Source: Methylocapsa acidiphila B2 (GTDB taxonomy: Bacteria > Pseudomonadota > Alphaproteobacteria > Rhizobiales > Beijerinckiaceae). From it: 64,000 nt of DNA. Under the pieces are notes generated by a model. The model ran no database searches, was not told the origin of the DNA, and saw only the letters and a list, made by a program, of their open reading frames with translations. How positions within the stretch are numbered: the first letter of the stretch is position 1; the number at the start of each line of letters is the position of its first letter. The stretch spans positions 1,488,001 to 1,552,000 of the forward strand of contig NZ_KE386496.1 of NCBI RefSeq assembly GCF_000427445.1. The letters are read 5' to 3'. Made by a program: the position numbers and the translations under genes. This document shows positions 25,751 through 35,347 of this stretch, one piece after another.

Positions 25751-26559
25751 AATGAAACGCTCCTGATTAGGCGTGGCATGCGCCGACTTATTCGACCACC
25801 ACGACGACCCCGCGGAATCAACTGCACCGTCTACGGCATCACAGATTCAACGCCCATGCGCTACGTTCGGTTTCATCTTATGTGCAACGCGTCGCTCGCA
25901 AAGAATGATAGCCCGAGGCCTTTCAATGCGATCGACCCACATTTTTTGGAGATCGTTGCGCCAAAATCTCGCGGACTGGCACAGATCAAGCCGCCTGTTC
26001 GCATCTAACCTGACCGCCGCTTAATCGTTGGTGCATTCGTCGACCGTCTGCGGCAAGCCCGCATCGTCTCAAACAATTGTAGCCAACGGCGTCTCATAGG
26101 CGTCAGGTGGACCCTGTCGAACTCAGCTATAGCGCCATATTTGCGGTTGATGTGGGAAGATGCGTCGAACCCGAAGGTCTATGGCTGAGGCTCGCAAAGG
26201 CTGTTTCACTTCGCCTGCGCGATCGAGATGATTTGGAGTTCATGGCGCCAGCGATCCGGCAGGTCGGCGCCGGCTCTCAAAGCGAGGACGGCTTTGCCGC
26301 TGTTTATCGTTATCGAGCGTAAGCGGAACCTCATTACGCCGCTGCGCGAAGGAGTTTGCGGTCGAAAAAGGGAAGGCGCCCTCGTCAGTCGAGCTACCGC
26401 AAGATTGGCCGAAATACGCGGGTTTAGGCCCTTTCACGCCAATCGTCGTCAATTGCAGAAGGCGGCGCTATAGGCTATTCTGAGGCGAGCGCTAGTCAAA
26501 CCACACGCTTGTTAGCTCCATCGCGCTATTTTTATTTAGTAGACAGTTCCAGGATCTAC
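25751..26559. other. Divergent intergenic region
   Basis: About 800 bases between the leftward manA and the rightward sensor kinase. It must hold both promoters, but I see no clear consensus. A GTG-started frame at 26107-26322 (VDPVELSYSAIFAVDVGRC...) with AGG in front is the only mildly protein-like candidate and is left uncalled. Confidence 0.4.
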
Positions 26560-28065
26560 ATGGGGCCGAGCTGGCAATCCGATCGAGCTTTGTCTATGCC
26601 TCTCATCCATTCCATCGCAGGGCGAAAAACGATCCGGTCAATGATCGCCGGGGGAGCCGTCCTTCTGGTGATTGTCGCTGTTGCGTTCGGCCTCGTCGAG
26701 TTGACGCGCCATCAAGCGGTTCAACTGCGCCACGTCTATGATATGCGAGATTCTGCGCTTCGCATATTTAGCCTTCTGCAAGACGCCGAAACCGGGCAGC
26801 GAGGATTTCTGCTTGTCGGAAGGACAGTCTACCTGGATCCTTATGAAAACGCCCTGCGTGATCTCGAGGCGGAATTCGAAAGATTTATTCGACTTAATGA
26901 GGCCGATCGCGAGATTTCCGACGAGGACCTTCGACGTCTGTTGGAATTGAAGCGCGACAAATTAGCGGAACTTGGGGAGACGCTAGAAACGATAAAAGGC
27001 CGAGGCCGTGATGAGGCTCTCGATATTGTCAAGAGCGACCGCGGCATAAAGATCATGAACGAGATACGCGCGCAGATCGATAAGATCGTTCGGGTCGCAG
27101 ACGACAAGAAATCATTTTTGTTGCTGAAGCAAGATGAAATCGCGTCAACATTTCGTTGGATCAACATTGCCGCCGCCGGTCTCATCGTCCTATTCGCCGT
27201 CATCAGCATTCGCATCGTCAATCGACACGTTCGCGACATTCTCGATGCGCGCAATGAGCTCGATGCGTTGAATCACTCTCTCGAACAGCGCATCGCGGAT
27301 CGGACTGCCGAACTCTCGCGCGCCAATGATGAAATCCAGCGCTTCACTTACGTGGTGACCCATGATCTCCGGGCGCCGCTCGTGAACATCATGGGATTCG
27401 CCTCAGAGCTCGGTCGAGATTTAGCATTGGTGAAAATCGCCGCCCATAAAATCGGCGTCGACGCGCTTGGAGAAGAAGCATCGGCCGCTATCGACAGAGA
27501 CATGCCCGAATCGATTGGATTCATCCAGACGTCGACCACCAAGATGGACCGGCTTATCAACGCTATTTTGAAGCTGTCGCGAGACGGACGACGCGAACTA
27601 AACTTCGAACGAATCGACATGCGAGCGCTGTTGGAGAACGCCAAAGCCGCTCTCGTTCGACAGATTGGAGAGGCCAATGCGGAGGTGGAGATTGCGCCTT
27701 CGCTTCCCTCTGTCGTTTCCGACCGCTTCTCGCTCGAACAGGTCTTCACCAATCTCCTCGACAACGCCGTCAAATATCTAAAACCGGGGTTGCCGGGACG
27801 CATATCCGTTCAGGGATTTTATGAAGGCGGCGACGCTATAATTTTCGAAGTGAAGGACAATGGGCGAGGCATAGCTCCTCATGACCAAGAGCGGGTTTTC
27901 GAAATGTTTCGCCGTTCGGGAGCGGCCCAAGATCGTCCCGGCGAAGGAATTGGCCTTGCGCATGTACGACATGCCTTGCGCCGTCTAGGCGGCGAAATCA
28001 GCGTCGTCTCCGAGTTTGGACAGGGCGCCACATTTCGTGTAAGAATTCCGAATAAAGGAACCTGA
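26560..28065 (+). CDS. CHASE3-domain sensor histidine kinase
   Basis: About 501 residues. Transmembrane helix 1 (MIAGGAVLLVIVAVAFGLVE) and helix 2 (INIAAAGLIVLFAVISIRI) enclose a periplasmic CHASE3 domain with the family motif LLQDAETGQRGFLLVG. A coiled coil (LNHSLEQRIADRTAELSRAN) leads to HisKA with the phosphorylated His in VVTHDLRAPLVNIMGFASEL. The HATPase domain has an N box LLDNAVKYLKP, G1 VKDNGRGIAP and G2 GEGIGLAHVR. AGGA precedes the ATG at 26560; other starts at 26509 and 26596 are possible. Followed at once by two response-regulator genes, so the three probably form one relay. The stimulus is unknown. Confidence 0.88.
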   Translation: MGPSWQSDRALSMPLIHSIAGRKTIRSMIAGGAVLLVIVAVAFGLVELTRHQAVQLRHVYDMRDSALRIFSLLQDAETGQRGFLLVGRTVYLDPYENALRDLEAEFERFIRLNEADREISDEDLRRLLELKRDKLAELGETLETIKGRGRDEALDIVKSDRGIKIMNEIRAQIDKIVRVADDKKSFLLLKQDEIASTFRWINIAAAGLIVLFAVISIRIVNRHVRDILDARNELDALNHSLEQRIADRTAELSRANDEIQRFTYVVTHDLRAPLVNIMGFASELGRDLALVKIAAHKIGVDALGEEASAAIDRDMPESIGFIQTSTTKMDRLINAILKLSRDGRRELNFERIDMRALLENAKAALVRQIGEANAEVEIAPSLPSVVSDRFSLEQVFTNLLDNAVKYLKPGLPGRISVQGFYEGGDAIIFEVKDNGRGIAPHDQERVFEMFRRSGAAQDRPGEGIGLAHVRHALRRLGGEISVVSEFGQGATFRVRIPNKGT

Positions 28066-28087
28066 CTTTTGATTGCGGGTCTTCACC

Positions 28088-28534
28088 GTGTCAACGAACG
28101 GCGCGCCGGTCACTATCATAATGATTGAGGACGACGATGGGCATGCCCGACTCATTGAGAGGAATATTCGCCGAGCGGGCGTTTGCAATGAAATTATTCC
28201 TTTTATAAGCGGAGAGAGCGCCCTGGATTATTTACTGGGCGCGGATCGATCGGGCCGCGTCGCTGTCGGACGCCAGCTTTTAGTTCTGCTTGACCTCAAC
28301 CTTCCTGACATGTCGGGCATAGATATTCTCGTCAAGCTGAAGGGAAACGTCCATACGGGCCGCTGCCCGGTCATCATTCTGACGACGACGGACGACCAAA
28401 ACGACATCCAACGTTGTTATGACTTAGGGGCGAATGTCTATGTGACAAAGCCGGTGAATTACGAGTCTTTTTCGAATGCGATCATACAGCTCGGGCTCGC
28501 CCTGGCGATCATGAAGATCCCGGAGATTGGTTAG
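28088..28534 (+). CDS. Single-domain response regulator (Rcp1-like)
   Basis: About 148 residues, one REC domain with no output domain. The acidic pocket is IMIEDDDGHARLIERNI, the phosphorylated Asp is in VLLDLNLPDMSGIDIL, the Thr in ILTTTDDQ and the Lys in VYVTKPVNYESF. The inserted SGESALDYLLGA region is typical of Rcp1-type regulators that work with phytochrome- or CHASE-type kinases. Start is uncertain: GTG at 28088 fits homologues, TTG at 28073 gives five more residues. Located 22 bases after the kinase and 5 bases before the REC-HWE kinase, consistent with a phosphate shuttle between them. Confidence 0.87.
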   Translation: MSTNGAPVTIIMIEDDDGHARLIERNIRRAGVCNEIIPFISGESALDYLLGADRSGRVAVGRQLLVLLDLNLPDMSGIDILVKLKGNVHTGRCPVIILTTTDDQNDIQRCYDLGANVYVTKPVNYESFSNAIIQLGLALAIMKIPEIG

Positions 28535-28539
28535 CCATT

Positions 28540-29592
28540 ATGTCGGCCATCAGGCAGCTGCTTTATATAGAAGACGATCCCGGCATTGTCCGACTGGTGG
28601 AGAAGTTTTTGGATCGTCAGGGTTTCAGCGTAACTCACGCGGGAACGCTTGGAGAGGCGAGAAGGCTAATCTCCAACAAGACGTCGGCGTTCGATGTCGT
28701 CGCGCTGGATCATCAACTTCCCGACGGCGCCGGTCTTGAGCTTCTCGAAGTTTTTGCCGAGAACCCTCCAAAGCTGCCGGTCGTCTACGTCACCGCCTCC
28801 GCCGATACGCAGGTCGCTGTCGCCGCGTTGAGAGCCGGCGCAAGCGACTACGTGCCAAAGGACATTTCCGGAGGATTTCTAGAACTTTTAGTGAGCGCCC
28901 TGAACGGAGCGATCGAGCGGGCGGAACTCGAGCGCGCGAAAGAACTCGCGGAGCGTGAAATTCGGGAAGCCCGCGACAGAGCCGAGTTGTTGCTTCAAGA
29001 AGTCAATCACCGCGTCGCGAATTCATTGGCCTTGGTAGCGGCGCTCGTGCGCATTCAGGGACAATCCGATCCGGTTGTAAAGAGCGCTCTTGAGGAAACG
29101 CAGGTGCGCATCACCGCAATCGCCGATATTCATCGCTGTCTCAGCGCCTCGCAAGACGTGAGACAGATTGAAATGAACGGCTATCTTTCAAAACTCACCA
29201 GCGATCTCGAGAACGCTCATTGCGCCGACGGGCGCAGTCATCGAATCCGACTCGAGGCGGAGCAGGTGATATGCCCCCTGGATAAGGCCGTGTCGATCGG
29301 TATGATCATCACAGAACTCGTCACAAATGCGTACAAATACGCCTATCGAGAGGGCGAGGTCGGGCAGATTCGCGTAAAATTGTTCCGCTCGGGCGACCCC
29401 GACGCAAGTCAAATCCGTCTCGTCGTCGAAGACGACGGGGTCGGCTGGCGGAACCATCAGCTGGCGCAAGGGACTGGCTTTGGCACGCGGATCGTCAACA
29501 TGATGGCGGCGTCATTGAATGCGGTTTTGAGGCTCGAGCCCGTGCCGAATGGGACCTGCGCCGTCGTTGAATTCTCGCATCAACCGAATTGA
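28540..29592 (+). CDS. Response regulator/HisKA_2 (HWE-type) histidine kinase hybrid
   Basis: 350 residues. REC domain at 1-125 (LLYIEDDPGIVRLVEKF, Asp in ALDHQLPDGAG, VYVTASAD, DYVPKDISG), a coiled coil (ELERAKELAEREIREARDR), then HisKA_2 dimerisation with the His in LLQEVNHRVANSLALVAALV and an HATPase with ITELVTNAYKYAY and VEDDGVGW...GFGTRIVNMM. A receiver placed in front of a kinase with no membrane segment means it takes phosphate from, or is regulated by, the upstream proteins and passes it on. In Alphaproteobacteria, HWE/HisKA_2 kinases often feed the PhyR-EcfG general stress pathway; a link to the EcfG promoters in this window is inference. Confidence 0.88.
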   Translation: MSAIRQLLYIEDDPGIVRLVEKFLDRQGFSVTHAGTLGEARRLISNKTSAFDVVALDHQLPDGAGLELLEVFAENPPKLPVVYVTASADTQVAVAALRAGASDYVPKDISGGFLELLVSALNGAIERAELERAKELAEREIREARDRAELLLQEVNHRVANSLALVAALVRIQGQSDPVVKSALEETQVRITAIADIHRCLSASQDVRQIEMNGYLSKLTSDLENAHCADGRSHRIRLEAEQVICPLDKAVSIGMIITELVTNAYKYAYREGEVGQIRVKLFRSGDPDASQIRLVVEDDGVGWRNHQLAQGTGFGTRIVNMMAASLNAVLRLEPVPNGTCAVVEFSHQPN

Positions 29593-29857
29593 TTGGGGGC
29601 TGAGCGCCGCAAGCGCCAATCTTGGCGCTCCATGGGCGAAGCGACCAGCAGCCTCAGCAGTCATGGAAGTCGGCGGCGGCGCCGTTGTGCTTCTGCAGAT
29701 CAACGCCCACGCCCAAAAGCATGGCGACGTCAGCGGCTCATCCTAAAATTCATCGGCGGGTTTTCAGGGCGTCAGGCGCATTCATGGTCGAGGCGAAAAA
29801 GCTCAATAAGATTTATTGACTTAATCGATGGCTTAAACTTAGTTATCGGCCTTCTCT

Positions 29858-30892
29858 ATGGTTTTTGGGGCTTTGATGGTTCTGACACTGTTTTGGCGCG
29901 CACTCAGCGTTTTCAGCATCGTGACGGTTCTGATCAGTCCGGCCGCTGCATCGCAGACAAGCGTAAAGATAGGATATATTCCAGTCCTCGGCTCCGCTCA
30001 GCTTTTCGTCATAGACGGCGAGGGCTGGGCGAAGGAGGAAGGCCTCAACCTCGAGCTAATTCGCTTTCAAGCTGGCACCCAGGCGATCCAGGCTCTTGCG
30101 GCCGGCCAGCTCGACGCCTATCTCGCCGGCGTTCTTCCCCTACTTGTCGCGCGCGCCAAGGGCGTCGACGTAAGGGTTATCGCCGCTGCGGCGATCGAAG
30201 AGCTGCAACTCGTCGGGCGCGGGCCGCTAGCTGGCGCCGTCGCCTCGAGCGTGGACATTAAGAGCGCCATCCTGAAATTCACCCAAGAGCAAGGCCGTAA
30301 GCCAAAGATTGCGGCGCAGCCGCAAGGCTCGGTCCCGGACACTTTGCTGCGCTATTGGCTAGAGATCGAAAATAGCGTCGACACACAGTCCATCGATATT
30401 GTCGGCCTCGACATCGATGCGGCCCAGCAAGCCGTTCTCGCCGGCCAGGTCGACGCCGCCGTTTTGCGCGAGCCTGCTCTGACGGTCATACGCGATCGGC
30501 TGCCCACGTCGAAGGTGCTCGTGACCGGTCGGCAATTTATGCCCGACCAGCCCGGCTCCGTTCTGGCGATCTATGGTCTCGGAACGGCAAACGGCGCAGA
30601 GATTGGCGAAAAGCTTTTGCGTCTGCACCTGCGCGCGACCAATCTGATCAAAACCCATCCGGACGAAGCCGTCCCCTTCATCCTGAAAGCGCTCGGAGCG
30701 GGCATTTTGACCGAAGCACAGATCCGCCGCGCCCTCACGGGCACAACTTCGTCCTTTGTCACGGATCCGGCGCAAATCATCGAAGCCGTCGCCAAATTGC
30801 AGGACTTCGAGATTCGGCTCGGCACGGTGAAGACGGCGACGCCCGTCGCCGATCTATTCGACCTCGATTTCTATCGCCGCCTCGTGAAATGA
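29858..30892 (+). CDS. ABC importer substrate-binding protein (SsuA/TauA/NMT1-like)
   Basis: 344 residues with an N-terminal signal sequence (FSIVTVLISPAAASQ) and an NMT1/SsuA-type binding fold: SVKIGYIPVLGSAQLFVIDG, LNLELIRFQAGTQAIQALAA, GQLDAYLAGVLPLLVARAKG, and VLREPALTVIRD. Periplasmic carrier of aliphatic sulfonate, taurine, nitrate or pyrimidine type; the ligand cannot be read from sequence. The permease gene overlaps its end by an ATGA, so the whole set is translationally coupled. A more internal Met (about residue 7) may be the real start. Confidence 0.85.
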   Translation: MVFGALMVLTLFWRALSVFSIVTVLISPAAASQTSVKIGYIPVLGSAQLFVIDGEGWAKEEGLNLELIRFQAGTQAIQALAAGQLDAYLAGVLPLLVARAKGVDVRVIAAAAIEELQLVGRGPLAGAVASSVDIKSAILKFTQEQGRKPKIAAQPQGSVPDTLLRYWLEIENSVDTQSIDIVGLDIDAAQQAVLAGQVDAAVLREPALTVIRDRLPTSKVLVTGRQFMPDQPGSVLAIYGLGTANGAEIGEKLLRLHLRATNLIKTHPDEAVPFILKALGAGILTEAQIRRALTGTTSSFVTDPAQIIEAVAKLQDFEIRLGTVKTATPVADLFDLDFYRRLVK

Positions 30893-31695
30893 CAATGGTC
30901 AAGGACTTTACTGGCGCCACGTTCTGGCGGCGCTCGACTTTGTTCGACGTTCTTCAGCCCAGGAGTTTGGCCGTCCTTGGCGTCTTTATTTTCATTGGCG
31001 GCTGGGAATGCGCCGCGCGGCTCAATAGTTCGGCGGCGGCGTTAATTCCAACGCCTAGCCAAATCCCCGCGGCATGGGCCGGCGAAATCCGTGGCGGTTT
31101 TTGGATCGCCGCGGTCGAAAGCAGCCTGTCGCATTACATCCTAGGGGTCGCAATCGGCTCTTTCCTTGGCGTCGCGGCGGGCGTAATTGCGGGCGTATCA
31201 GCTTGGTGCGACGCGATCTTGTCCGGCGTCGTCCGCGTCCTTCGGCCGATACCTGGGCTCGCATGGACGCCATTCGCAATCCTCTGGTTCGGGCTCACAT
31301 CGACGGCGGCCGCCTTCATCATCGCCATCGCAGTGTTCTGGATCAATTTTTTCGCCGCCCTGAGCGCTGTCCAAGCGATCGACCGGGACCTCATGGAAGT
31401 CGCCAGAGCCTTCGGCCATGGCGGATTTGTCGGCCGGTTGACCAAGATCGCACTTCCGGCCGCGACGCCCGGCATCCTCGCTGGCTTTCGGACTGGTTTG
31501 GGGCAGGCCTGGATGTCCGTCGTCGCCGCCGAACTCTTTGGCGTTCCAGGGATAGGCGCTCGGATGATGCAGGCCGCGAGCCTGCTCGCAACCGACCTTG
31601 TCGTGGTCTACATGCTGACCATGGCCCTGCTTTACTCCGTCACCGACATTGCATTTCTCGCGGCGCGGCGCAGATTGATCGCATGGCAATTATAG
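30889..31695 (+). CDS. ABC importer permease (SsuC/TauC-like)
   Basis: 268 residues, about six transmembrane helices, BPD_transp_1 domain. The EAA loop is seen as LMEVARAFGHGGFVGRLTKI followed by ALPAATPGILAGFRTGLGQA, and GVPGIGARMMQAASLLATD is typical of SsuC/TauC/nitrate permeases. Starts within the stop of the binding protein (ATGA) and overlaps the ATPase gene by 13 bases, so the operon is tightly packed. Confidence 0.88.
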   Translation: MTMVKDFTGATFWRRSTLFDVLQPRSLAVLGVFIFIGGWECAARLNSSAAALIPTPSQIPAAWAGEIRGGFWIAAVESSLSHYILGVAIGSFLGVAAGVIAGVSAWCDAILSGVVRVLRPIPGLAWTPFAILWFGLTSTAAAFIIAIAVFWINFFAALSAVQAIDRDLMEVARAFGHGGFVGRLTKIALPAATPGILAGFRTGLGQAWMSVVAAELFGVPGIGARMMQAASLLATDLVVVYMLTMALLYSVTDIAFLAARRRLIAWQL

Positions 31696-32450
31696 CTGAA
31701 CTTCTCGGCGTCGGGCTCGCCTTGGCGAGCGGCGCGCAGCGCGTCCAGATCCTCGACAAATGCGATGTGCGACTTGAGCGTGGAGAATTTGTCGCGCTTG
31801 TGGGCCCATCGGGCGCAGGTAAGTCGAGCCTGCTGCGCGTATTGATGGGACTCGTCAAACCGAGCGAAGGTGAAGTTCGCATCGATCTCCCAAGGGAGCG
31901 CGGGCGGAGAAACATTGCGCTCGTTTTCCAAGACGCAAAACTGCTGCCATGGCGGCGAGTCGAGTCCAATGTGGCTCTCGGGCTCGAAGGCCTTGGCCTC
32001 ACGAGCCTGGAGAGGCGTTCCCGCATCGCCGCCGCGCTCGATCTCGTCAATCTCACAGCGCAGATTGATCGCTGGCCGCATCAATTGTCGGGCGGCCAAA
32101 GGCAACGCGTCGGCCTCGCCCGCGCCCTCGCCGTCGAGCCGGAGCTCTTGTTGATGGATGAGCCGTTCGGCGCGCTCGACGCCATCACACGCAGCAGCCT
32201 TCAGGACGAGCTTCTGACGGTCTGGCGCCGCACGAACAAGACAATTCTATTCGTGACGCATGATATCGACGAGGCGATCTATCTCGCCGATCGCATCATC
32301 GTGTTGAGCGGAACGCCGGCTCGAATTCGAGGCGCTTTCCAAACAGCGAAACGGCCACATGTCAGGTCCAATCAAGACACATTTCGCCTCGCTGAAGAAA
32401 TTAGGGCTAAGCTCGGCGAAAGCTCTCAACTGATCGAGTTCGAAATATGA
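31683..32450 (+). CDS. ABC importer ATPase (SsuB/TauB-like)
   Basis: 255 residues. Walker A GPSGAGKSSLLRVLMGL, Q loop LVFQDAKLLPWRRVESNVAL, signature HQLSGGQRQRVGLARALAVE, Walker B LLLMDEPFGALD and H loop LFVTHDIDEAIYLADRI, all intact. PWRR after the Q loop is typical of the nitrate/sulfonate/taurine subfamily. The true start (ATG 31683) lies inside the permease 3' end; the longer open frame to 31074 is a shadow of the permease. The DUF3604 gene starts in its stop codon (ATGA at 32447). Confidence 0.9.
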   Translation: MAIIAELLGVGLALASGAQRVQILDKCDVRLERGEFVALVGPSGAGKSSLLRVLMGLVKPSEGEVRIDLPRERGRRNIALVFQDAKLLPWRRVESNVALGLEGLGLTSLERRSRIAAALDLVNLTAQIDRWPHQLSGGQRQRVGLARALAVEPELLLMDEPFGALDAITRSSLQDELLTVWRRTNKTILFVTHDIDEAIYLADRIIVLSGTPARIRGAFQTAKRPHVRSNQDTFRLAEEIRAKLGESSQLIEFEI

Positions 32451-34825
32451 GCGAGGCTCCTTCACGCCGTCCTCCAACTGCCGATTTTATCGCTCCAGAA
32501 GGATATTACGAAAAGACGAAGGCGATGCCATTCCTCGGACGTGCGAGTTGCTCCGCAACAGCGATCTCCGCAGGGAGCTGGCGTGAAATCATTATCGACT
32601 ATGAGGTTGGGGCGTCCGGCCTTGCCGACGGCGCGTGGATCAAAGTCGCCTTTAAGTTCTACTCTGACTGGGCCTTGTTTCAGACGACGGCTCCCGGCGA
32701 CGCAAATTACGTCTCCGCCGAATATCAAGCGGGTCCTCTGCTCCCCCGACAGGAGCCGGCTACTGTCCAGAGCCTTCTCTGTCGCTTCGATCAGAAAGGG
32801 CATGAGAGACCGTATCAGAAAGCGATCATTGTCGACATTGTCGATGGCTATCTCAATCCTGGAGACCATATCTCCATAAGACTGGGCGATCGGCGTCGCG
32901 GCGGTCCTGGAACCCGGGTGCAGACATTTGTCGAGAAGGACTTCCGGTTCCGCATCTATGTCGATCCTGTCGGCACCTCGCGTTTCGCGGCTGTTCCTGG
33001 CGACGTCGTGCTGCAATTTGTTCCAAACGAACCGCATCGTCTCGTCGTCACCGCGCCGCGCCTCGTGCGGCCGGACGCGAAAATTCCTGTCTACGTCCGC
33101 CTCGAAGACGGTTGGGGCAATACGTGCTGGAACACTGGCGGCCGCGTCGAGCTGACCGCAACGCTCGAACGCGCCCATGTTTATCGATGCGAGGCTGAGC
33201 TTTCCAAAGAGGGTTGGGCGATTTTGCGCATCGACGACATTCCGTGCGGCGGCGTCGGCGAGCTCGCCATCACCGCGAAAATGAAGGATCAGAGCTCGGT
33301 TTTGGAAGACACAGCCTACACGACGATCGATCCGGCGTCCCCTGTCTCGCGCATCTTTTACGGCGACCTTCATGTCCATTCCGACGACACGATCGGAACG
33401 AACGACACGGTCTATAACCTGACCTATGGCCGCGACGTCGCGGGCCTCGACGTATTAGGCTACACAGCCAATGACTTTCAGATCACCGTCGAGCGCTGGC
33501 GCGCCGCCGTTGCCACAATTCGGGCGATTTGCGTGGATGGCGCGTTCGTCTGCTATCCCGGAACCGAGTGGTGCGGCAACTCCTGCGCCGGCGGCGACCA
33601 CAATGTCGTATTTCTCGGCGACGGCGAACCGCTATTTCCATTCGGCTCCAACGGCGAAAATGCGCGCTCCTTCGAATGGAGCGAAGACATGGGCTCGCAT
33701 GAGGTCACCCCCGGCGCATGGCCGCTCGACGAACTCTACGCGACTTACGCCCACGATCCTGAAGGCCATCTTGTGATTCCGCATGTAGGCGGCCGGCGAG
33801 CCAATCTCGCATGGCATCATCCCAAGCTCGAACGCCTCATCGAGGTTGGCTCAGCTTGGGGCCAATTTCCTTGGATGCTACAGGACGCATGCGCGCGTGG
33901 CTATCACCTAGGCGCTTCGGCGGCGAGCGACGAACATCGCGGACGTTGCGGCGGCGGCGTTCCTGGCACCGCCGTGTTTGGCGTCCGTGGCGGATTGACG
34001 GGCATCATTGCGGACAGCCTCGACCGCGCTACGATCGGCCGCGCCTTGCGCGCGCGACGGACTTTCGCGACAACAGGCGAGCGCAACGTCGCGTTGAGCT
34101 GGTGCGGCCCATATTTGCAGGGGGACGCCTTCACCCATCAAGGCCTAGCGCGCATCCATTATCGGTTCCTTGGCCGCGCCGGGTTTGAAGAGATCGCCGC
34201 CTTTGACGGCTCCGGCTGCTTCTGGCGCCGTGACCTCCAGCAGGAATTTGGACTTTCTGAACATCGAATCCGCGTGAAATGGGGCGGAGCACGCATTCGC
34301 GATCGCTATCGCGCGGCCAGCTGGAGCGGGCGCATCACGATCCACAACGCGGTGATTCGCAATTTCAAGGCGTCAGGGTTCGAGCACCAAGAAGAAGCCG
34401 TCTGGAGCATGGGCGTCGGCGAAATTGGATTTCGTTCAGATACGTTCGGAGACGCAGATTCGATTGAGATTGATCTGACCAATCTCGTTGGCTGCGAGAT
34501 TAAAATTGAAGGAGCCATAGGCGGCTACGTCAAAGTGGGCGATCCCACGAAATCGAATCCATTCGCCCACTGCCCCCAGTTTTCCATAAAAGCAACAGGA
34601 GCTGAACTTTTCGACCAGCGCCGCGTGGAAAGCCGACTCGGCGGCGAAGACCTGTTCATAGCAATTGAGCGGATTACGGATTCGCCGCTGCCACGTGAAG
34701 TAAGCGGCGAAATCGACGTCGCGCCGGAAAACTGGCGACATGGCTTTCGGCAAATCTATTTTGTCGGATCGGAAGCAGACGGCGCAAAAGCCTACACATC
34801 ACCTATGCGGATTACCTTTGAATAG
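32447..34825 (+). CDS. DUF3604/PHP-type metallo-enzyme coupled to ABC importer
   Basis: 792 residues, no signal peptide or membrane helix. About 1-300 is beta-rich, with an Ig-like appearance around 190-290 (YVRLEDGWGNTCWNTGGRVE). About 300-580 is a PHP/DUF3604 metal-binding domain: YGDLHVHSDDTIGTND, DVLGYTANDFQITVERWRA, CYPGTEWCGN, GGDHNVVFLGD, HLVIPHVGGRRANLAWHH and SAASDEHRGR provide the His/Asp/Glu metal ligands. The rest is beta-rich. PHP proteins are usually phosphoesterases or other hydrolases; no substrate is known for this branch. It starts within the ATPase stop, so it is made with the importer and probably acts on the imported compound. Confidence 0.82.
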   Translation: MSEAPSRRPPTADFIAPEGYYEKTKAMPFLGRASCSATAISAGSWREIIIDYEVGASGLADGAWIKVAFKFYSDWALFQTTAPGDANYVSAEYQAGPLLPRQEPATVQSLLCRFDQKGHERPYQKAIIVDIVDGYLNPGDHISIRLGDRRRGGPGTRVQTFVEKDFRFRIYVDPVGTSRFAAVPGDVVLQFVPNEPHRLVVTAPRLVRPDAKIPVYVRLEDGWGNTCWNTGGRVELTATLERAHVYRCEAELSKEGWAILRIDDIPCGGVGELAITAKMKDQSSVLEDTAYTTIDPASPVSRIFYGDLHVHSDDTIGTNDTVYNLTYGRDVAGLDVLGYTANDFQITVERWRAAVATIRAICVDGAFVCYPGTEWCGNSCAGGDHNVVFLGDGEPLFPFGSNGENARSFEWSEDMGSHEVTPGAWPLDELYATYAHDPEGHLVIPHVGGRRANLAWHHPKLERLIEVGSAWGQFPWMLQDACARGYHLGASAASDEHRGRCGGGVPGTAVFGVRGGLTGIIADSLDRATIGRALRARRTFATTGERNVALSWCGPYLQGDAFTHQGLARIHYRFLGRAGFEEIAAFDGSGCFWRRDLQQEFGLSEHRIRVKWGGARIRDRYRAASWSGRITIHNAVIRNFKASGFEHQEEAVWSMGVGEIGFRSDTFGDADSIEIDLTNLVGCEIKIEGAIGGYVKVGDPTKSNPFAHCPQFSIKATGAELFDQRRVESRLGGEDLFIAIERITDSPLPREVSGEIDVAPENWRHGFRQIYFVGSEADGAKAYTSPMRITFE

Positions 34826-34951
34826 CGTCTACCCTCACGCCGTCGTGGACCAGAGCCTTGCCGGCCGCGCCCGCCAGGGGCCTTATTCATTTGGGTGAAG
34901 TTCGCCGTCTTGGACGCCCCTCACGCGGCTCGCGTTTGGGCTCTTGAGATT

Positions 34952-35176
34952 TTAAGCATTAGGGCCATCTGGCTTCCAGGCGAACAATACATGATTCACC
35001 TGATCCAAAATGCGCAACCCGTCCGGCTTTTGCGGCATTTCCAGCGTATCGAAAAGCGACTTTGCCTTTATCGTAGCCGAGTCGAGATCATTGGCGATTA
35101 TCGCAATCCGATCCAATGTCGCGTGCGCCTCGTCGCACAGCCGAACGCGAAAGAACTCAATGGTGAAATTTGCCAC
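34952..35176 (-). CDS. Conserved hypothetical protein (74 residues)
   Basis: GTG start at 35176 after AGGGAG. Sequence ANFTIEFFRVRLCDEAHATL, DRIAIIANDLDSATIKAKSL, FDTLEMPQKPDGLRILDQVN. A compact alpha/beta pattern with no signal or membrane segment; similar small proteins are frequent in Hyphomicrobiales. Function unknown. Confidence 0.6.
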   Translation of the reverse strand: MANFTIEFFRVRLCDEAHATLDRIAIIANDLDSATIKAKSLFDTLEMPQKPDGLRILDQVNHVLFAWKPDGPNA

Positions 35177-35347
35177 GGGAGTGCTCCCTAACTAGCGGCA
35201 ACCGCATCGCGCGGACTGGAGCCCCGGGCAACTATTTCGCGCCTTGGGCCACGGGCGAAGCGTATATCCGGCGGGACGTGACATAAAACCCGTCCAGTCG
35301 ATTCCGTCCCCGTGGATATCAGCTAACATAATTGCGAAGCAGCCCCT

